Position numbers and translations under genes: made by a program. Of a DNA stretch of 64,000 bases, positions 24,683-32,849 are shown piece after piece. Position 1 is the stretch's first letter, and each line of letters opens with the position of its first letter. Under the pieces are notes generated by a model. It made no database searches. It saw only the letters and a list, made by a program, of their open reading frames with translations, and had not been told where the DNA came from. The stretch comes from Synergistaceae bacterium (GTDB lineage Bacteria > Synergistota > Synergistia > Synergistales > Aminobacteriaceae). The DNA lies in the NCBI GenBank assembly GCA_018436725.1, contig JAHDKT010000013.1, positions 124,001 to 188,000 on the forward strand, written 5' to 3'.

Positions 24683-25034
24683 TGGTGGAGGCGGGGGGAA
24701 TCGAACCCCCGTCCGACAAGGGCCGGCCGTGAAAGCGCTACGGGCGTAGTTCCCGATTTATTGTCGGCTTGAAACTCCCGGGAACAGGATTTTCTCGCCC
24801 AAGCCTCCTTGTCTTTTTTCCGGAGCCGGAGACACTCCCCGAAAAGCATCCGCCTTTTTGTGTCGCCTTACGCAAAAACGGCGGCTACTTCTGCGTAAGA
24901 CGTGACTGCGTTAAGCAGCCAGTGCGTAATTGTTATTGTTGACGTTTGTTTTTGTGTCCGCGTTTAACGAGGTTCGGACGACCTCGGCCCGCTCTTCCAG
25001 ACCCTCCGTCTTGCCGTCGAAACCAGTCGCCCCC
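24683..25034 (-). ncRNA. ssrA: tmRNA (transfer-messenger RNA)
   Basis: 352 nt on the minus strand. The 5' end GGGGGCGACTGG pairs with the 3' end CGCCTCC-ACCA to make the acceptor stem, and GGGGTTCGA-type T-arm sequence is near the 3' end. The tag frame ends in Asn-rich sequence followed by Y-A-L-A-A and TAA (stop near 24914). The exact resume codon is not fixed from sequence alone. It rescues stalled ribosomes with SmpB. The 5' end is only 20 nt from the smpB stop, so it may be transcribed with smpB and then processed. Beyond the 3' end no clear terminator is seen. Confidence 0.95.
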
Positions 25035-25054
25035 ATGTTCGTACGACCGTCACT

Positions 25055-25516
25055 TCAGTCTCGGTCGCTTCGCCGGACCGCGCGCTCAATGTCTCTTTTG
25101 GCGTCGCGTTCGGCAAGCGAATCTCTTTTGTCGTGAAGGAGCTTACCCTTGACCAGAGCCAGCTCCACTTTCGCCCTTTTTCCCTCTTTCAAGTATACTG
25201 AGAGGGGCACAAGTGTCAAACCCTTTTCCCGGATCTTTGAAAACAAGCGAAGTATCTCATGACGTTTCATCAGGAGCTTTCTGTCCCGAAGGGGCTCGTG
25301 ATTGTAATAGCTCCCCTTTTCGTACGGAGATATATGCACTCCGACCAGCCACAATTCGCCGCTTCGAATAAGCGCGTACCCTTCCTTGAGGTTGACCTTC
25401 CCGTCACGCACCGATTTGATCTCGGTCCCGGTCAACACAATACCGCACTCGAAGGTCTCAAGAATGAAATAGTCATGACGTGCTTTTCTATTCTGCGCTA
25501 CGGTGCGGTCAGCCAT
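25055..25516 (-). CDS. smpB: SsrA-binding protein SmpB
   Basis: 153-residue SmpB, the partner that delivers tmRNA to stalled ribosomes. The diagnostic parts are NRKARHDYFILETFECGIVLTGTE near the start, KSVRDGKVNLKEGYALI, HISPYEKGSYYNHEP and the basic tail with LVKGKLLHDKRDSLAERD. Length is normal. The gene directly precedes ssrA, giving a smpB-ssrA pair driven by a good promoter at 25535-25563. Confidence 0.97.
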   Translation of the reverse strand: MADRTVAQNRKARHDYFILETFECGIVLTGTEIKSVRDGKVNLKEGYALIRSGELWLVGVHISPYEKGSYYNHEPLRDRKLLMKRHEILRLFSKIREKGLTLVPLSVYLKEGKRAKVELALVKGKLLHDKRDSLAERDAKRDIERAVRRSDRD

Positions 25517-25534
25517 CTCTTTTCTCCATATTCA

Positions 25535-25563
25535 ATTTTATCATCATGGTCAGCATTAGTCAA
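25535..25563 (-). promoter_or_regulatory. Sigma-70-type promoter of smpB
   Basis: On the minus strand TTGACT (25563-25558), 17-nt spacer, TAAAAT (25540-25535), 19 nt before the smpB start codon. It would yield a very short 5' leader. Confidence 0.65.
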
Positions 25564-25610
25564 TACCAAAACACCTCACGCTGCCGGAGAGCTGGAGGAT
25601 CATCCGGGGA

Positions 25611-25644
25611 AAAAGAAAGAGGCTCCGGATCTCCGGAACCTCTT
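25611..25644 (-). terminator. Terminator after tRNA-Pro
   Basis: On the minus strand AAGAGG-x-TCCGG pairs with CCGGA-x-CCTCTT (25644-25617, one internal mismatch) and is followed by CTTTC and TTTTC. It lies 17 nt past the tRNA 3' end. Confidence 0.7.
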
Positions 25645-25661
25645 GGCGTCGTCTCCAAATA

Positions 25662-25739
<78 letters not shown>

Positions 25740-25792
25740 ACACCTTGTTCCCGATTGCTCTCGGCAACGGCGAAGATTGTAACACCCGAAAG

Positions 25793-26434
25793 CTATCTCG
25801 TCAAACGGTCATCTCGTTTTCTGTCATCTTCTCCCGGGGTTGTTCCTCCCTTTCGGTTGTTCTTCCAGGAGATGCGACTTGAGGGGGCGCTGTCCGCTGC
25901 AAGAGGAATTTCCGTCCACCCCCACGGAGTAACAAGGAGGAACCGGAACGCGATTCCCTGGCGGTTCAAAGCGCGGATATGGGATATGTAACGATAGACG
26001 TCGCCGATAATGAACGTATCGCTGATGAGCCAGACCCTGCGGCTGACCCCGCGATTGAACAATGCCGCGTAGTCGATCGCCATTCGCAGGCTGTCTTCAA
26101 AATCGGCAGGCCCGATGTGCAGCGCGACAACATCTTCGTTTCCGAACGGCTTCTTGATGTTTGGAAGCAGATCCGCATATTCATCAACCCATTCGAGACT
26201 GTTGAAGAGCGCCTCTCCGTCCATTTCCATGACGTTTTCAAAAAGAGCCGCTACCGGATCGATATCCTGCTCCGGGTTGTCGGCCCGTATGGACTCGTCC
26301 ATCCACTGCTGCACCTGATTGACAATTTTTAGTATATACTGCGGATATTCCGATCCCGACATGGCGGAAAGAATCTCTCCCACTGTCCAGTTTTCGCTCG
26401 GATTGCTCCGGTCGTTTCTTCGCTCTCGTGTCAT
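25793..26434 (-). CDS. Conserved-looking soluble protein of unknown function
   Basis: 213 residues from ATG 26434, which has GGAGG 5 nt upstream. The first 20 residues are polar and basic; residues about 20-170 look like one folded acidic domain with a mixed alpha/beta pattern (DVVALHIGPADFEDSLRMAIDYAAL, then RRVWLISDTFIIGDVYRYI). The last 25 residues are disordered and very rich in Arg, Lys, Asp and Gly. No signal peptide or membrane segment. I do not recognise the family. It is upstream of tRNA-Pro on the same strand. Confidence 0.6.
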   Translation of the reverse strand: MTRERRNDRSNPSENWTVGEILSAMSGSEYPQYILKIVNQVQQWMDESIRADNPEQDIDPVAALFENVMEMDGEALFNSLEWVDEYADLLPNIKKPFGNEDVVALHIGPADFEDSLRMAIDYAALFNRGVSRRVWLISDTFIIGDVYRYISHIRALNRQGIAFRFLLVTPWGWTEIPLAADSAPSSRISWKNNRKGGTTPGEDDRKRDDRLTR

Positions 26435-26583
26435 GCCATCCTCCATGTTTCTGATCTGAAGGAAGCATAGCACATCCTCCAAAAGGCCACAACAGGGGAA
26501 GATGCGAAAATTGCTGATGCGTGTTTTTTCTGATGAAGCCTGTGCTTCTTGACCATGCCCGCATCGCGACGCGGAGGGGGGAC

Positions 26584-26604
26584 GAGGCTGGTTGAACCAG
26601 TCTC
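26584..26604. repeat. Inverted repeat in the gap upstream of the isochorismatase-like gene
   Basis: GAG-x-CTGGTT and AACCAG-x-CTC form a near-perfect hairpin or dyad 61 nt before the start codon at 26665. It could be an operator for the plus-strand gene. The remaining 230-nt intergenic stretch (26435-26664) shows no gene. Confidence 0.35.
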
Positions 26605-26664
26605 TCGAAATCGCTCCGGATAGTGTAAAATTACGCTGTACGACATTCTTTCGGAGGTGTACTC

Positions 26665-27222
26665 ATGGGCATTTCCCGGCTTCGCCGCGATTCGGCGCAT
26701 TTTTTGATGATCGACGTGCAGGAACGATTGCTGCCTGCGATTGCTGGCCACGAAACAATCCGTCGCAACACGCTGAAACTGGCTCGGGCGGCCGGCGTCC
26801 TCGGCGTTCCCTTCTGCTACACGGAACAGTATCCTAAAGGCCTTGGAAGCACGGATGGAGAAATTCTGGAAGCCCTACCCGAGGGCGTTCATCGTTTCGA
26901 AAAGAACACTTTTTCCTGCTGCGACGAAGAAGGATTCGATGAGATACTCGAACGGCAGCCCCGCCCCGTTACGGTGCTTTTCGGTATCGAAACGCATATC
27001 TGCGTCCTGGCGACCGCGCTTGATCTCCTCGAACGGAAACGACAGATTGTCGTCGCCGCAGACGCATGCGGAAGCCGTTCCCCCTCCCATGCGGATCTGG
27101 CAATGGACGCGATGCGAAACGCGGGGGCGCTTGTTCTCCCCGTGGAAACGGTTATTTATCATATCATGGGACGATCGGGAACACCGGAGTTTAAAGCGCT
27201 GCTCCCGCTCTTCAAGGAGTAG
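26665..27222 (+). CDS. Isochorismatase family cysteine hydrolase
   Basis: 185-residue protein of the isochorismatase-like superfamily. The catalytic triad positions are visible: Asp in FLMIDVQERLLPAI near residue 18, Lys in the RFEKNTFSCC segment near 80 and Cys in GIETHICVLATALDLLE near 112 with the cis-peptide region before it. Such enzymes hydrolyse amides such as nicotinamide, N-carbamoyl compounds or isochorismate; substrate is undetermined. GGAGG is present 7 nt before ATG 26665. Convergent with the methyltransferase-like gene 13 nt downstream. Confidence 0.88.
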   Translation: MGISRLRRDSAHFLMIDVQERLLPAIAGHETIRRNTLKLARAAGVLGVPFCYTEQYPKGLGSTDGEILEALPEGVHRFEKNTFSCCDEEGFDEILERQPRPVTVLFGIETHICVLATALDLLERKRQIVVAADACGSRSPSHADLAMDAMRNAGALVLPVETVIYHIMGRSGTPEFKALLPLFKE

Positions 27223-27235
27223 GCGACTCTTCCTG

Positions 27236-27793
27236 TCAGCGGAAACTGAAGAGAAGAAGCGCGGTTCCGAGAAGAGTTACGAGAAGAGAATGCCGTTCGC
27301 TTCTCCAGAGAACGGCTGCATCGAAAGGACCGCGAAGTCTTTCCGGAGAAAAGCTGCGCGGAATAAACCGCCCGGTGCTTTCGGAGTACCGGGCGTAGTC
27401 CTCCCCAAAAGTGCGAAGGAGGAAGTCTTCTTCGTAGGGAACTATAAAGAGACAGTAGACAACCCAGAAGGAAACGACGAAAAGAAGCAGCGCCTTCCAG
27501 CCTGCGATCATCCCCCAGCCGGCCCCGATAAACCAGTTGCCAACATACAGAGGATTGCGGACAAGGCTGTACGGCCCCCATGTCGCAAGGCGCTGCGCGC
27601 CGACCTGCTCCCCTCGGTACCTGGCGATGCATCCTGCCGCCCAAAAGCGGAGCGTCTGGCCAATGAGAACAAGAACGCCCCCTAGAAGAGAGGCGTACAG
27701 GCCGGAAGGTTCGGCCAGAAACCAGACGGCAAAAAAGAGGACGGTCCAGATACCGCCCCTCAGCTTGAAGATGGATGCGCGGAAATCAGTCAC
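27236..27793 (-). CDS. Isoprenylcysteine carboxyl methyltransferase-like membrane protein
   Basis: 185 residues from GTG 27793, or up to 200 if an upstream ATG (27838 or 27823) is used. Four to five hydrophobic segments surround GPYSLVRNPLYVGNWFIGAGWG (residues about 80-100) and a later YEEDFLLRTFGEDYARY, the SAM-binding pattern of the ICMT/PEMT/NnrU superfamily in bacteria. Substrates may be phospholipids, quinones or other lipids. The GTG start overlaps the flippase-like gene by 8 nt, so I prefer it over the ATGs that overlap by 38-53 nt. Membrane location. Confidence 0.8.
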   Translation of the reverse strand: MTDFRASIFKLRGGIWTVLFFAVWFLAEPSGLYASLLGGVLVLIGQTLRFWAAGCIARYRGEQVGAQRLATWGPYSLVRNPLYVGNWFIGAGWGMIAGWKALLLFVVSFWVVYCLFIVPYEEDFLLRTFGEDYARYSESTGRFIPRSFSPERLRGPFDAAVLWRSERHSLLVTLLGTALLLFSFR

Positions 27794-28871
27794 GCCGTTC
27801 CCCGTCTTCTGGAATTTCTTCATTTGCAGCATCTTCAACGGAAGGTTCGTGGTGGAAAATCTCCTCGGTCACGCCCCATCCAAGAAGACGAACGGCCACG
27901 ACAACACCCATGCCGATGGCAAGGTACTCCGTAAAAAAGCGCCACGCGATCGCCGTGACTCCCGCCATGTTCCACGGAACCAGAAGACCGAAGAGCGCGG
28001 CCCCGCCGCCTTCCGCGACACCGCTCGCTCCGGGTGTCGGAACGAAGTAGAGCAGAAACATGAAAACAGCCTGTGCGAGGATGGCCTGAAGATAGTGCAA
28101 CGGAAGCCCCATGGCGGCGATCAAGCAGGGGAGGACCGAAAAGATGCAGAGCAGATGGAGCATGGAGAGGAAAATCGCAAGAAGAAAAGATTTCAATCCG
28201 CATGAGAAGAACATGCGGAAGTTCAGGTTGTAGTTATCCACCTCGAGGTTGATTCTCCGTATGACCCTGAGCACGGTTTCAGGTTTTACGACTCCAAGGC
28301 GCTTCAACCAGAGAGTAAGTACTCTCCCCCATTTTTTTATGAGCAAGGGGCGCAGAATACTCAGGAGGACCAGCACCCACGAAACAACGATGAAAACAAG
28401 TACGTAGGAGAAAACTCCCTTTAAAAAAAGCTTCCCTTTAAGCAGCTCCGGTTCGATAACGACCGCCAGAGGGACGACAAGCCCAAGAATCAGGAGCGTA
28501 AGCAGCGTTCTGGTCAGCGTGATCGCAATTCCCTTGCCCAGCGGCACCTTCTTCTTATAGAGAACGTAGACCTGGAAAGGACCGCCGCCGCTTTGCATCG
28601 GGGTGACGGCGCATCCGAAGTAGTGCAGCCACGTAAGCACCATCCCGAGGCGAAAACCAATTCGTTCTCCCGCCGCCCGTGCAAGAGCACAAAAACGTGC
28701 CGCATCGCAACACCACGCGGCGCCGACAAAAAGAAGCGCCAGCGCCAGCAGGCGCACATCCGCGTCGAGCATCGTCTTCCACGTATCGGCATCGACACTG
28801 GAAGCGAGCACAAGCGCGCTCACACCAAAAGAAAGAAGCAGAAACAGAATGAGTCCTTTTCGAAGGGTCAA
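27786..28871 (-). CDS. Flippase-like (UPF0104/YbhN) integral membrane protein
   Basis: 361-residue protein with about eight membrane helices, of the lysylphosphatidylglycerol synthase transmembrane-region family. Key segments are YFGCAVTPMQSGGGPFQVY near residue 90 and YFVPTPGASGVAEGGGAALFG near 290, the family's conserved loops. Relatives move or bind lipids and glycans across the membrane. The start at 28871 (TTG or ATG frame) is not strongly supported by a ribosome site. Coupled by overlap to the methyltransferase-like gene, suggesting joint lipid modification. Confidence 0.85.
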   Translation of the reverse strand: MTLRKGLILFLLLSFGVSALVLASSVDADTWKTMLDADVRLLALALLFVGAAWCCDAARFCALARAAGERIGFRLGMVLTWLHYFGCAVTPMQSGGGPFQVYVLYKKKVPLGKGIAITLTRTLLTLLILGLVVPLAVVIEPELLKGKLFLKGVFSYVLVFIVVSWVLVLLSILRPLLIKKWGRVLTLWLKRLGVVKPETVLRVIRRINLEVDNYNLNFRMFFSCGLKSFLLAIFLSMLHLLCIFSVLPCLIAAMGLPLHYLQAILAQAVFMFLLYFVPTPGASGVAEGGGAALFGLLVPWNMAGVTAIAWRFFTEYLAIGMGVVVAVRLLGWGVTEEIFHHEPSVEDAANEEIPEDGERRD

Positions 28872-29046
28872 TACAGAAGTGCCTCCTCACAGGTTCCGGC
28901 TGCCCCGCAGCTCCCGCGATCAGGGCGGTTGAAATGCGGAATCGGAAGCTATTGTAGCAGATTTTTCCATAGACAAAAGTACTTCAAGTGAAAAGAAACT
29001 GTTTCTACGGGAAAAAGCGCAGAAATATTCTCACCCGACTCTTCGC

Positions 29047-29071
29047 ACGTCGAAAAAATTTCTTTCGACGT
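29047..29071. repeat. Inverted repeat beyond the fliD-divergent gene
   Basis: ACGTCGAAA (29047-29055) and TTTCGACGT (29063-29071) form a 9-bp perfect stem with a 7-nt AT-rich loop, just after the stop of the gene at 29085. It may end that minus-strand transcript, though no T-run follows. Confidence 0.4.
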
Positions 29072-29084
29072 TGCGCCGTCGATA

Positions 29085-29684
29085 CTACTGAATAGCCTTC
29101 CGGCCCGTCTCCAGAAGCGCTTCCATGTACTGTGCAAGCCGTTGGATCCCCGGAAGCACGCCGGTGCGAATGCGGAACGAAAGCTCGAGAGGCTTTCCGT
29201 TTTCGATCGAAGAAGACGCTTTCTCAAGCTCCCCAACAAGAGACGTCTTCAACTCTCCAACCTTTCCGTCGCCGATTTCGTTGTCGGAGATTCCAAGGAG
29301 GATCTGGCAGTTGTGCATCACCTGCAATGACCATCCGATTCCTTCGGCGGCCTGCTGCAAAAGCCCCAGCCCTTCGACGGTCTTGTCGGCCTCCAGCATA
29401 TCGGCGACTTTGGAGAGCCCGGCGGAAAGATGCCCCATATACTTCGTTCCCTCCGAAAGAGAGTCCATAACAAGCTCCCTCACGGGAACGGTCTCGAATC
29501 GGGCCTCGCCGCCTCCGGCAAGGGCCAGAAAGGCCTCTTCCTCCAGAACGGTTCCGTCGACCATGATCGAACGGACAACGCGCCCTCTTCTGGCAACCTC
29601 CTCTTTCACCCCGGAGAAGAGTTCCTCCTTGGTACCGATATCCCCGGAAAAAACGTGTTCGTCCCCGTCGATGATAACTCTCAT
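29085..29684 (-). CDS. Unknown soluble protein divergent from fliD
   Basis: 199 residues from ATG 29684, with AGGAGG 6 nt upstream. The N-terminal 60 residues look like a small beta-rich ubiquitin-like unit (MRVIIDGDEHVFSGDIGT, then VRSIMVDGTVLEEEAF), and the remainder is helical and acidic (EGTKYMGHLSAGLSKVADMLEAD, LLQQAAEGIGWSLQVMHNCQILLG). No signal peptide or membrane helix. I do not recognise the family. Divergent placement next to the flagellar cap gene suggests a flagellar accessory or chaperone role, which is only positional inference. Confidence 0.65.
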   Translation of the reverse strand: MRVIIDGDEHVFSGDIGTKEELFSGVKEEVARRGRVVRSIMVDGTVLEEEAFLALAGGGEARFETVPVRELVMDSLSEGTKYMGHLSAGLSKVADMLEADKTVEGLGLLQQAAEGIGWSLQVMHNCQILLGISDNEIGDGKVGELKTSLVGELEKASSSIENGKPLELSFRIRTGVLPGIQRLAQYMEALLETGRKAIQ

Positions 29685-29789
29685 AACGTCCCTCCTGTAT
29701 ACGGGTATCATTCCCCTGCATGCCGTTTGCGAACGACCTTTTCGGGAGACATTGTACCATGACTTTTTTCAATGCACCCACGATATACA

Positions 29790-29817
29790 TCAAGATCGAA
29801 ATCGAAGCTGCCGATAA
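29790..29817 (+). promoter_or_regulatory. Sigma-28 (FliA/SigD)-type promoter of fliD
   Basis: GCCGATAA at 29810-29817 is an exact match to the flagellar sigma-28 -10 element; TCAA at 29790-29793 stands 16 nt upstream as a SigD-like -35. A start near 29824 would give a leader of about 36 nt before fliD. Confidence 0.6.
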
Positions 29818-29859
29818 GAAAGCGAGAATGAATACCCTTCGACAGGGAGATGATTTTAT

Positions 29860-31893
29860 ATGGCTGAATATCAGTCGACATTTTCGATCCCCGGGATCTC
29901 CTCGCAGATCGACTGGGGAGCGATGGCGGACAAACTTCTGGAGAAAGCGCGGAAGCCTATCGAACAGTGGACAGCTCAACAGGATACCCTTGAACTCAAG
30001 ATAGGCTTGTTCAACGAGTTTTCCGCGAATTTGAAATCGCTGCGCAGCTCGGTGACACCTCTGAAGCTGGAATCGATCTTCAAGGCGAAAGCGGCGGAAT
30101 TCACTGTTCTTTCCGGAGTTAACGCGAACAGCGTTGTCTCGGCAACAGCCGATGCGAGCGCGGCGATTGCCCGCCACGAGATTGTCGTCTCGCAGAAGGC
30201 TGTGGCCGAAACTCGTTTCAGCAAGCAAATAACGTCGACTATCGGAGTTGCCGGCAGTTTTCAAGTCAATGTTGGAGGACGTCGTGCCGACATCGAAGTG
30301 CTCACAACAGACTCGCTTCAGACAATCGCTCAAAAAATCAATACGGCAAAGGATGCTACGATCAATCCATCGACGGGACAACCCTATGGAGTAGGTCTGG
30401 GAGTAATCGCCACCGTTCTCGATAATAAAATTGTTTTAAAAAGTTCCAACACCGGCTTGGGAACCACGACCACAGACTGGAATGTGACCAGAGGGACAGG
30501 ATCGACCGACAAACTTGGTTTCTCAGTCGCCAAGGGGGCTCCTTCCAATGGAACGCTCACCATCTCGGACGGCACTAATACTTATACGGAAAACGTTGAT
30601 TTTACAGTCTCTTCTGGAAGCGATACTATTGACTGGAGCATAGGCGGGACAGAGCCTGCCGCAGGGACTTCCTATACTGTTTCTTACTCCGTAAACTCGA
30701 ATGCATTCAGCCTGACAGGTGACCTTCCAGTATTAACAGCGCTTGGGTTTGACGACGGCACCTTGGCCGATCCGATATATAACATTCAGGCGAAGGATGC
30801 CATTTTTTCGATCGACGGTCTGTCAGTCACCCGCTCCTCGAATCAGGTGGACGATCTGCTTGAAGGTGTGAAACTCACAATCAACGGTGCCGGATCAGTG
30901 ATCATGGATATCACTCAGGATGCGGAAAAAGCCGTGACAGGGGTACAGGATTTCGTAGGTTATTTCAATGACGCAATGGACTGGCTGAATATTAGATTGA
31001 CAGAGTCGAAACAAGAAAAATCGACGGACTCAACGAAAAGTGATGATTTTTATAAGAAATTCGGCCTCTTGCACGGTAACTCCATGCTCTGGCAGAGCAA
31101 GTCGCAGCTTCGCATGCTCATGACCAATCCTGTGACGGCGAAATATACGAGTAAGACAGGGAGCGCTGTCCTCGGTACAATGGCATCGCAGGGGCTAACT
31201 TCGAACTCCACATTCGAGCTAACCGTCGGCGTGCGGACAGCCAGGATAGAAGTCTCGCCTTCGGATACTTTGAGCACTATTGCGTCCAAGATAAATAATT
31301 CCTATGAGATGCTGCACGACCCTCAAGGGAGAGTCTACCCTATTCCGATGGCCAGCGCAAAGGTCGTCAACAATCAGTTGGTGATAGAAGCTTCGCCTGG
31401 CAGGCAGTTCTCCTTGGCCAGCTCCGACGGTATACTGGATACACTCGGTTTGGGTACTCCTTTCACGTTGCTCTCCCAGCTCGGGATCTCCACGGAAAGT
31501 ACCGACTACGGCAAGAGCGGCAAGCTCGAATTCGATACCGAAAAGTTCATGGCGGCGTTGCGGAAAGATCCGGACGGCGTGGCCGCAATCATGACGACCG
31601 TTATGAAAAGTATGGACGAGTATATTGGCAATATGGTGGACGCAAGCCAGGTGCAAGTCGGCGACACCACCGCCCCCAAGGGTCGGATAGCAAGCCAGAT
31701 ATATACGTATCAATCCGAAATCACCACTCTGAATAAACGTATTTCCGACTTCGAGCGCCGCATCGAACTCCGCTCCAGAGGGCTCTACGAATCTTTCGCC
31801 AAAGCCGAAGTACGCCTCGCGAAACTCCAACAACAGGCTACTTGGCTTTCTTCGGTGTTATCCCAGTTAAGCGCGAAAACCGCCAGTAGCTAA
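29860..31893 (+). CDS. fliD: Flagellar filament cap protein (hook-associated protein 2)
   Basis: 677-residue FliD, the cap at the filament tip that folds and inserts flagellin subunits. The N-terminal domain begins with the QSTFSIPGISSQIDW segment, the usual FliD start, and the C-terminal 150 residues carry the coiled-coil cap region ending with many helical residues (YQSEITTLNKRISDFERRIE). Two flagellin hook IN-type units (near residues 128-150 and 448-470) share a D/S-DTLSTIASKIN-like end. A variable beta-rich insert with SDGTNTYTENVDFTV lies near 235-280 and has lower GC than neighbours, fitting an exposed antigenic domain. AGGGAG precedes the ATG by 10 nt. Confidence 0.93.
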   Translation: MAEYQSTFSIPGISSQIDWGAMADKLLEKARKPIEQWTAQQDTLELKIGLFNEFSANLKSLRSSVTPLKLESIFKAKAAEFTVLSGVNANSVVSATADASAAIARHEIVVSQKAVAETRFSKQITSTIGVAGSFQVNVGGRRADIEVLTTDSLQTIAQKINTAKDATINPSTGQPYGVGLGVIATVLDNKIVLKSSNTGLGTTTTDWNVTRGTGSTDKLGFSVAKGAPSNGTLTISDGTNTYTENVDFTVSSGSDTIDWSIGGTEPAAGTSYTVSYSVNSNAFSLTGDLPVLTALGFDDGTLADPIYNIQAKDAIFSIDGLSVTRSSNQVDDLLEGVKLTINGAGSVIMDITQDAEKAVTGVQDFVGYFNDAMDWLNIRLTESKQEKSTDSTKSDDFYKKFGLLHGNSMLWQSKSQLRMLMTNPVTAKYTSKTGSAVLGTMASQGLTSNSTFELTVGVRTARIEVSPSDTLSTIASKINNSYEMLHDPQGRVYPIPMASAKVVNNQLVIEASPGRQFSLASSDGILDTLGLGTPFTLLSQLGISTESTDYGKSGKLEFDTEKFMAALRKDPDGVAAIMTTVMKSMDEYIGNMVDASQVQVGDTTAPKGRIASQIYTYQSEITTLNKRISDFERRIELRSRGLYESFAKAEVRLAKLQQQATWLSSVLSQLSAKTASS

Positions 31894-31929
31894 TTCGGAA
31901 AAACAGCTACTCTTCTCATCTTGAAAATG

Positions 31930-31969
31930 AAACGGGGCCCGTGATGTATCCTCGGAGCCCCGTTTTTTT
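31930..31969 (+). terminator. Rho-independent terminator after fliD
   Basis: ACGGGGC (31932-31938) pairs with GCCCCGT (31957-31963), with a run of seven T ending the stem. It lies 37 nt past the fliD stop. Confidence 0.85.
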
Positions 31970-32016
31970 GTTGTGTTAGCGCGCCGAAAAATGATCGTCC
32001 ATTACGAATATACGCC

Positions 32017-32703
32017 TTACCGCACCTCGTTCTCCAATATATGCGCCAGCGTGTCGGGAGAGAGCTGCGCGAATCCGATGCGCCATGCGAGAATAGCGGC
32101 CTGTGTCCTGTCGCGTAGATCGAGCTTCTTGAGCACATGGCTGACATGGTTCTTCACCGTCTTCTCCGAGAGCACCATGCGGTCGGCAACCTCCGTATTG
32201 CTCAGCCCCTGCGAAAGCCAGTAGAGAATCTCTTTCTCTCGCGGCGTCAGCTCGTAGAGTTGGTCGTTTTCTTCTTTTCTGCGCGAGAAGGAGGTAAGGA
32301 GTTTTCCGGCGACGCGCGGATCCACATAGGGCTGACCTCTTGCTGCGGATCGAATCGCGGAGAGCAACTCGACCTTACCCGACGCTTTGAGGACAAACCC
32401 GAGGACTCCCGCGGCGGAGAGAGCGGAGAGACAGTCTTCGTCGTCGTAGGCGCTGATGGCAACGTAGCGCATTTTGTGCGGAATGTTGTTCAGTTCACGC
32501 ACAAGCTGGATGCCATCCACCCTGGGCATATTGATGTCGAACAGCAGAATATCCGGTTCGTGCTCCCGAATGAGAAGGAGCGCCTCTTCCCCGTCGCCGG
32601 CCTCCCCCACCACGACAATATCCGACTCAAGCTCCAGAAGTTTTTTTACCCCGTCGCGAAAGAGCTTGTGATCATCCGCAATAAGAACCTGTATCTGCTC
32701 CAT
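32017..32703 (-). CDS. NarL/FixJ-type response regulator (LuxR HTH), orphan
   Basis: 228-residue two-component response regulator. The receiver domain has the acidic pocket ADDHKLFRDG near residue 10, the phosphoacceptor Asp in LLFDINMPRVDG near 57 and the Lys in FVLKASGK near 107. The C-terminal LuxR helix-turn-helix reads LTPREKEILYWLSQGLSNTEVADRM then SEKTVKNHVSHVLKKL. ATG 32703 is preceded by GGAGG at 8 nt. No histidine kinase gene adjoins it, so its partner is elsewhere. It may control the neighbouring flagellar or other genes; no direct evidence. Confidence 0.94.
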   Translation of the reverse strand: MEQIQVLIADDHKLFRDGVKKLLELESDIVVVGEAGDGEEALLLIREHEPDILLFDINMPRVDGIQLVRELNNIPHKMRYVAISAYDDEDCLSALSAAGVLGFVLKASGKVELLSAIRSAARGQPYVDPRVAGKLLTSFSRRKEENDQLYELTPREKEILYWLSQGLSNTEVADRMVLSEKTVKNHVSHVLKKLDLRDRTQAAILAWRIGFAQLSPDTLAHILENEVR

Positions 32704-32849
32704 TTGGACACCTCCGTCCCAGTCTGCGAAAACACGCTCCGTTGTGCTATAGTGAATGAAGGAGCGCACGGCCCCGTGCCGAAACACCTGCGTAGGACTT
32801 AAGAACTATTCTAACACGATCACGACCGATTTTCGAGGAGGAACAGCAA

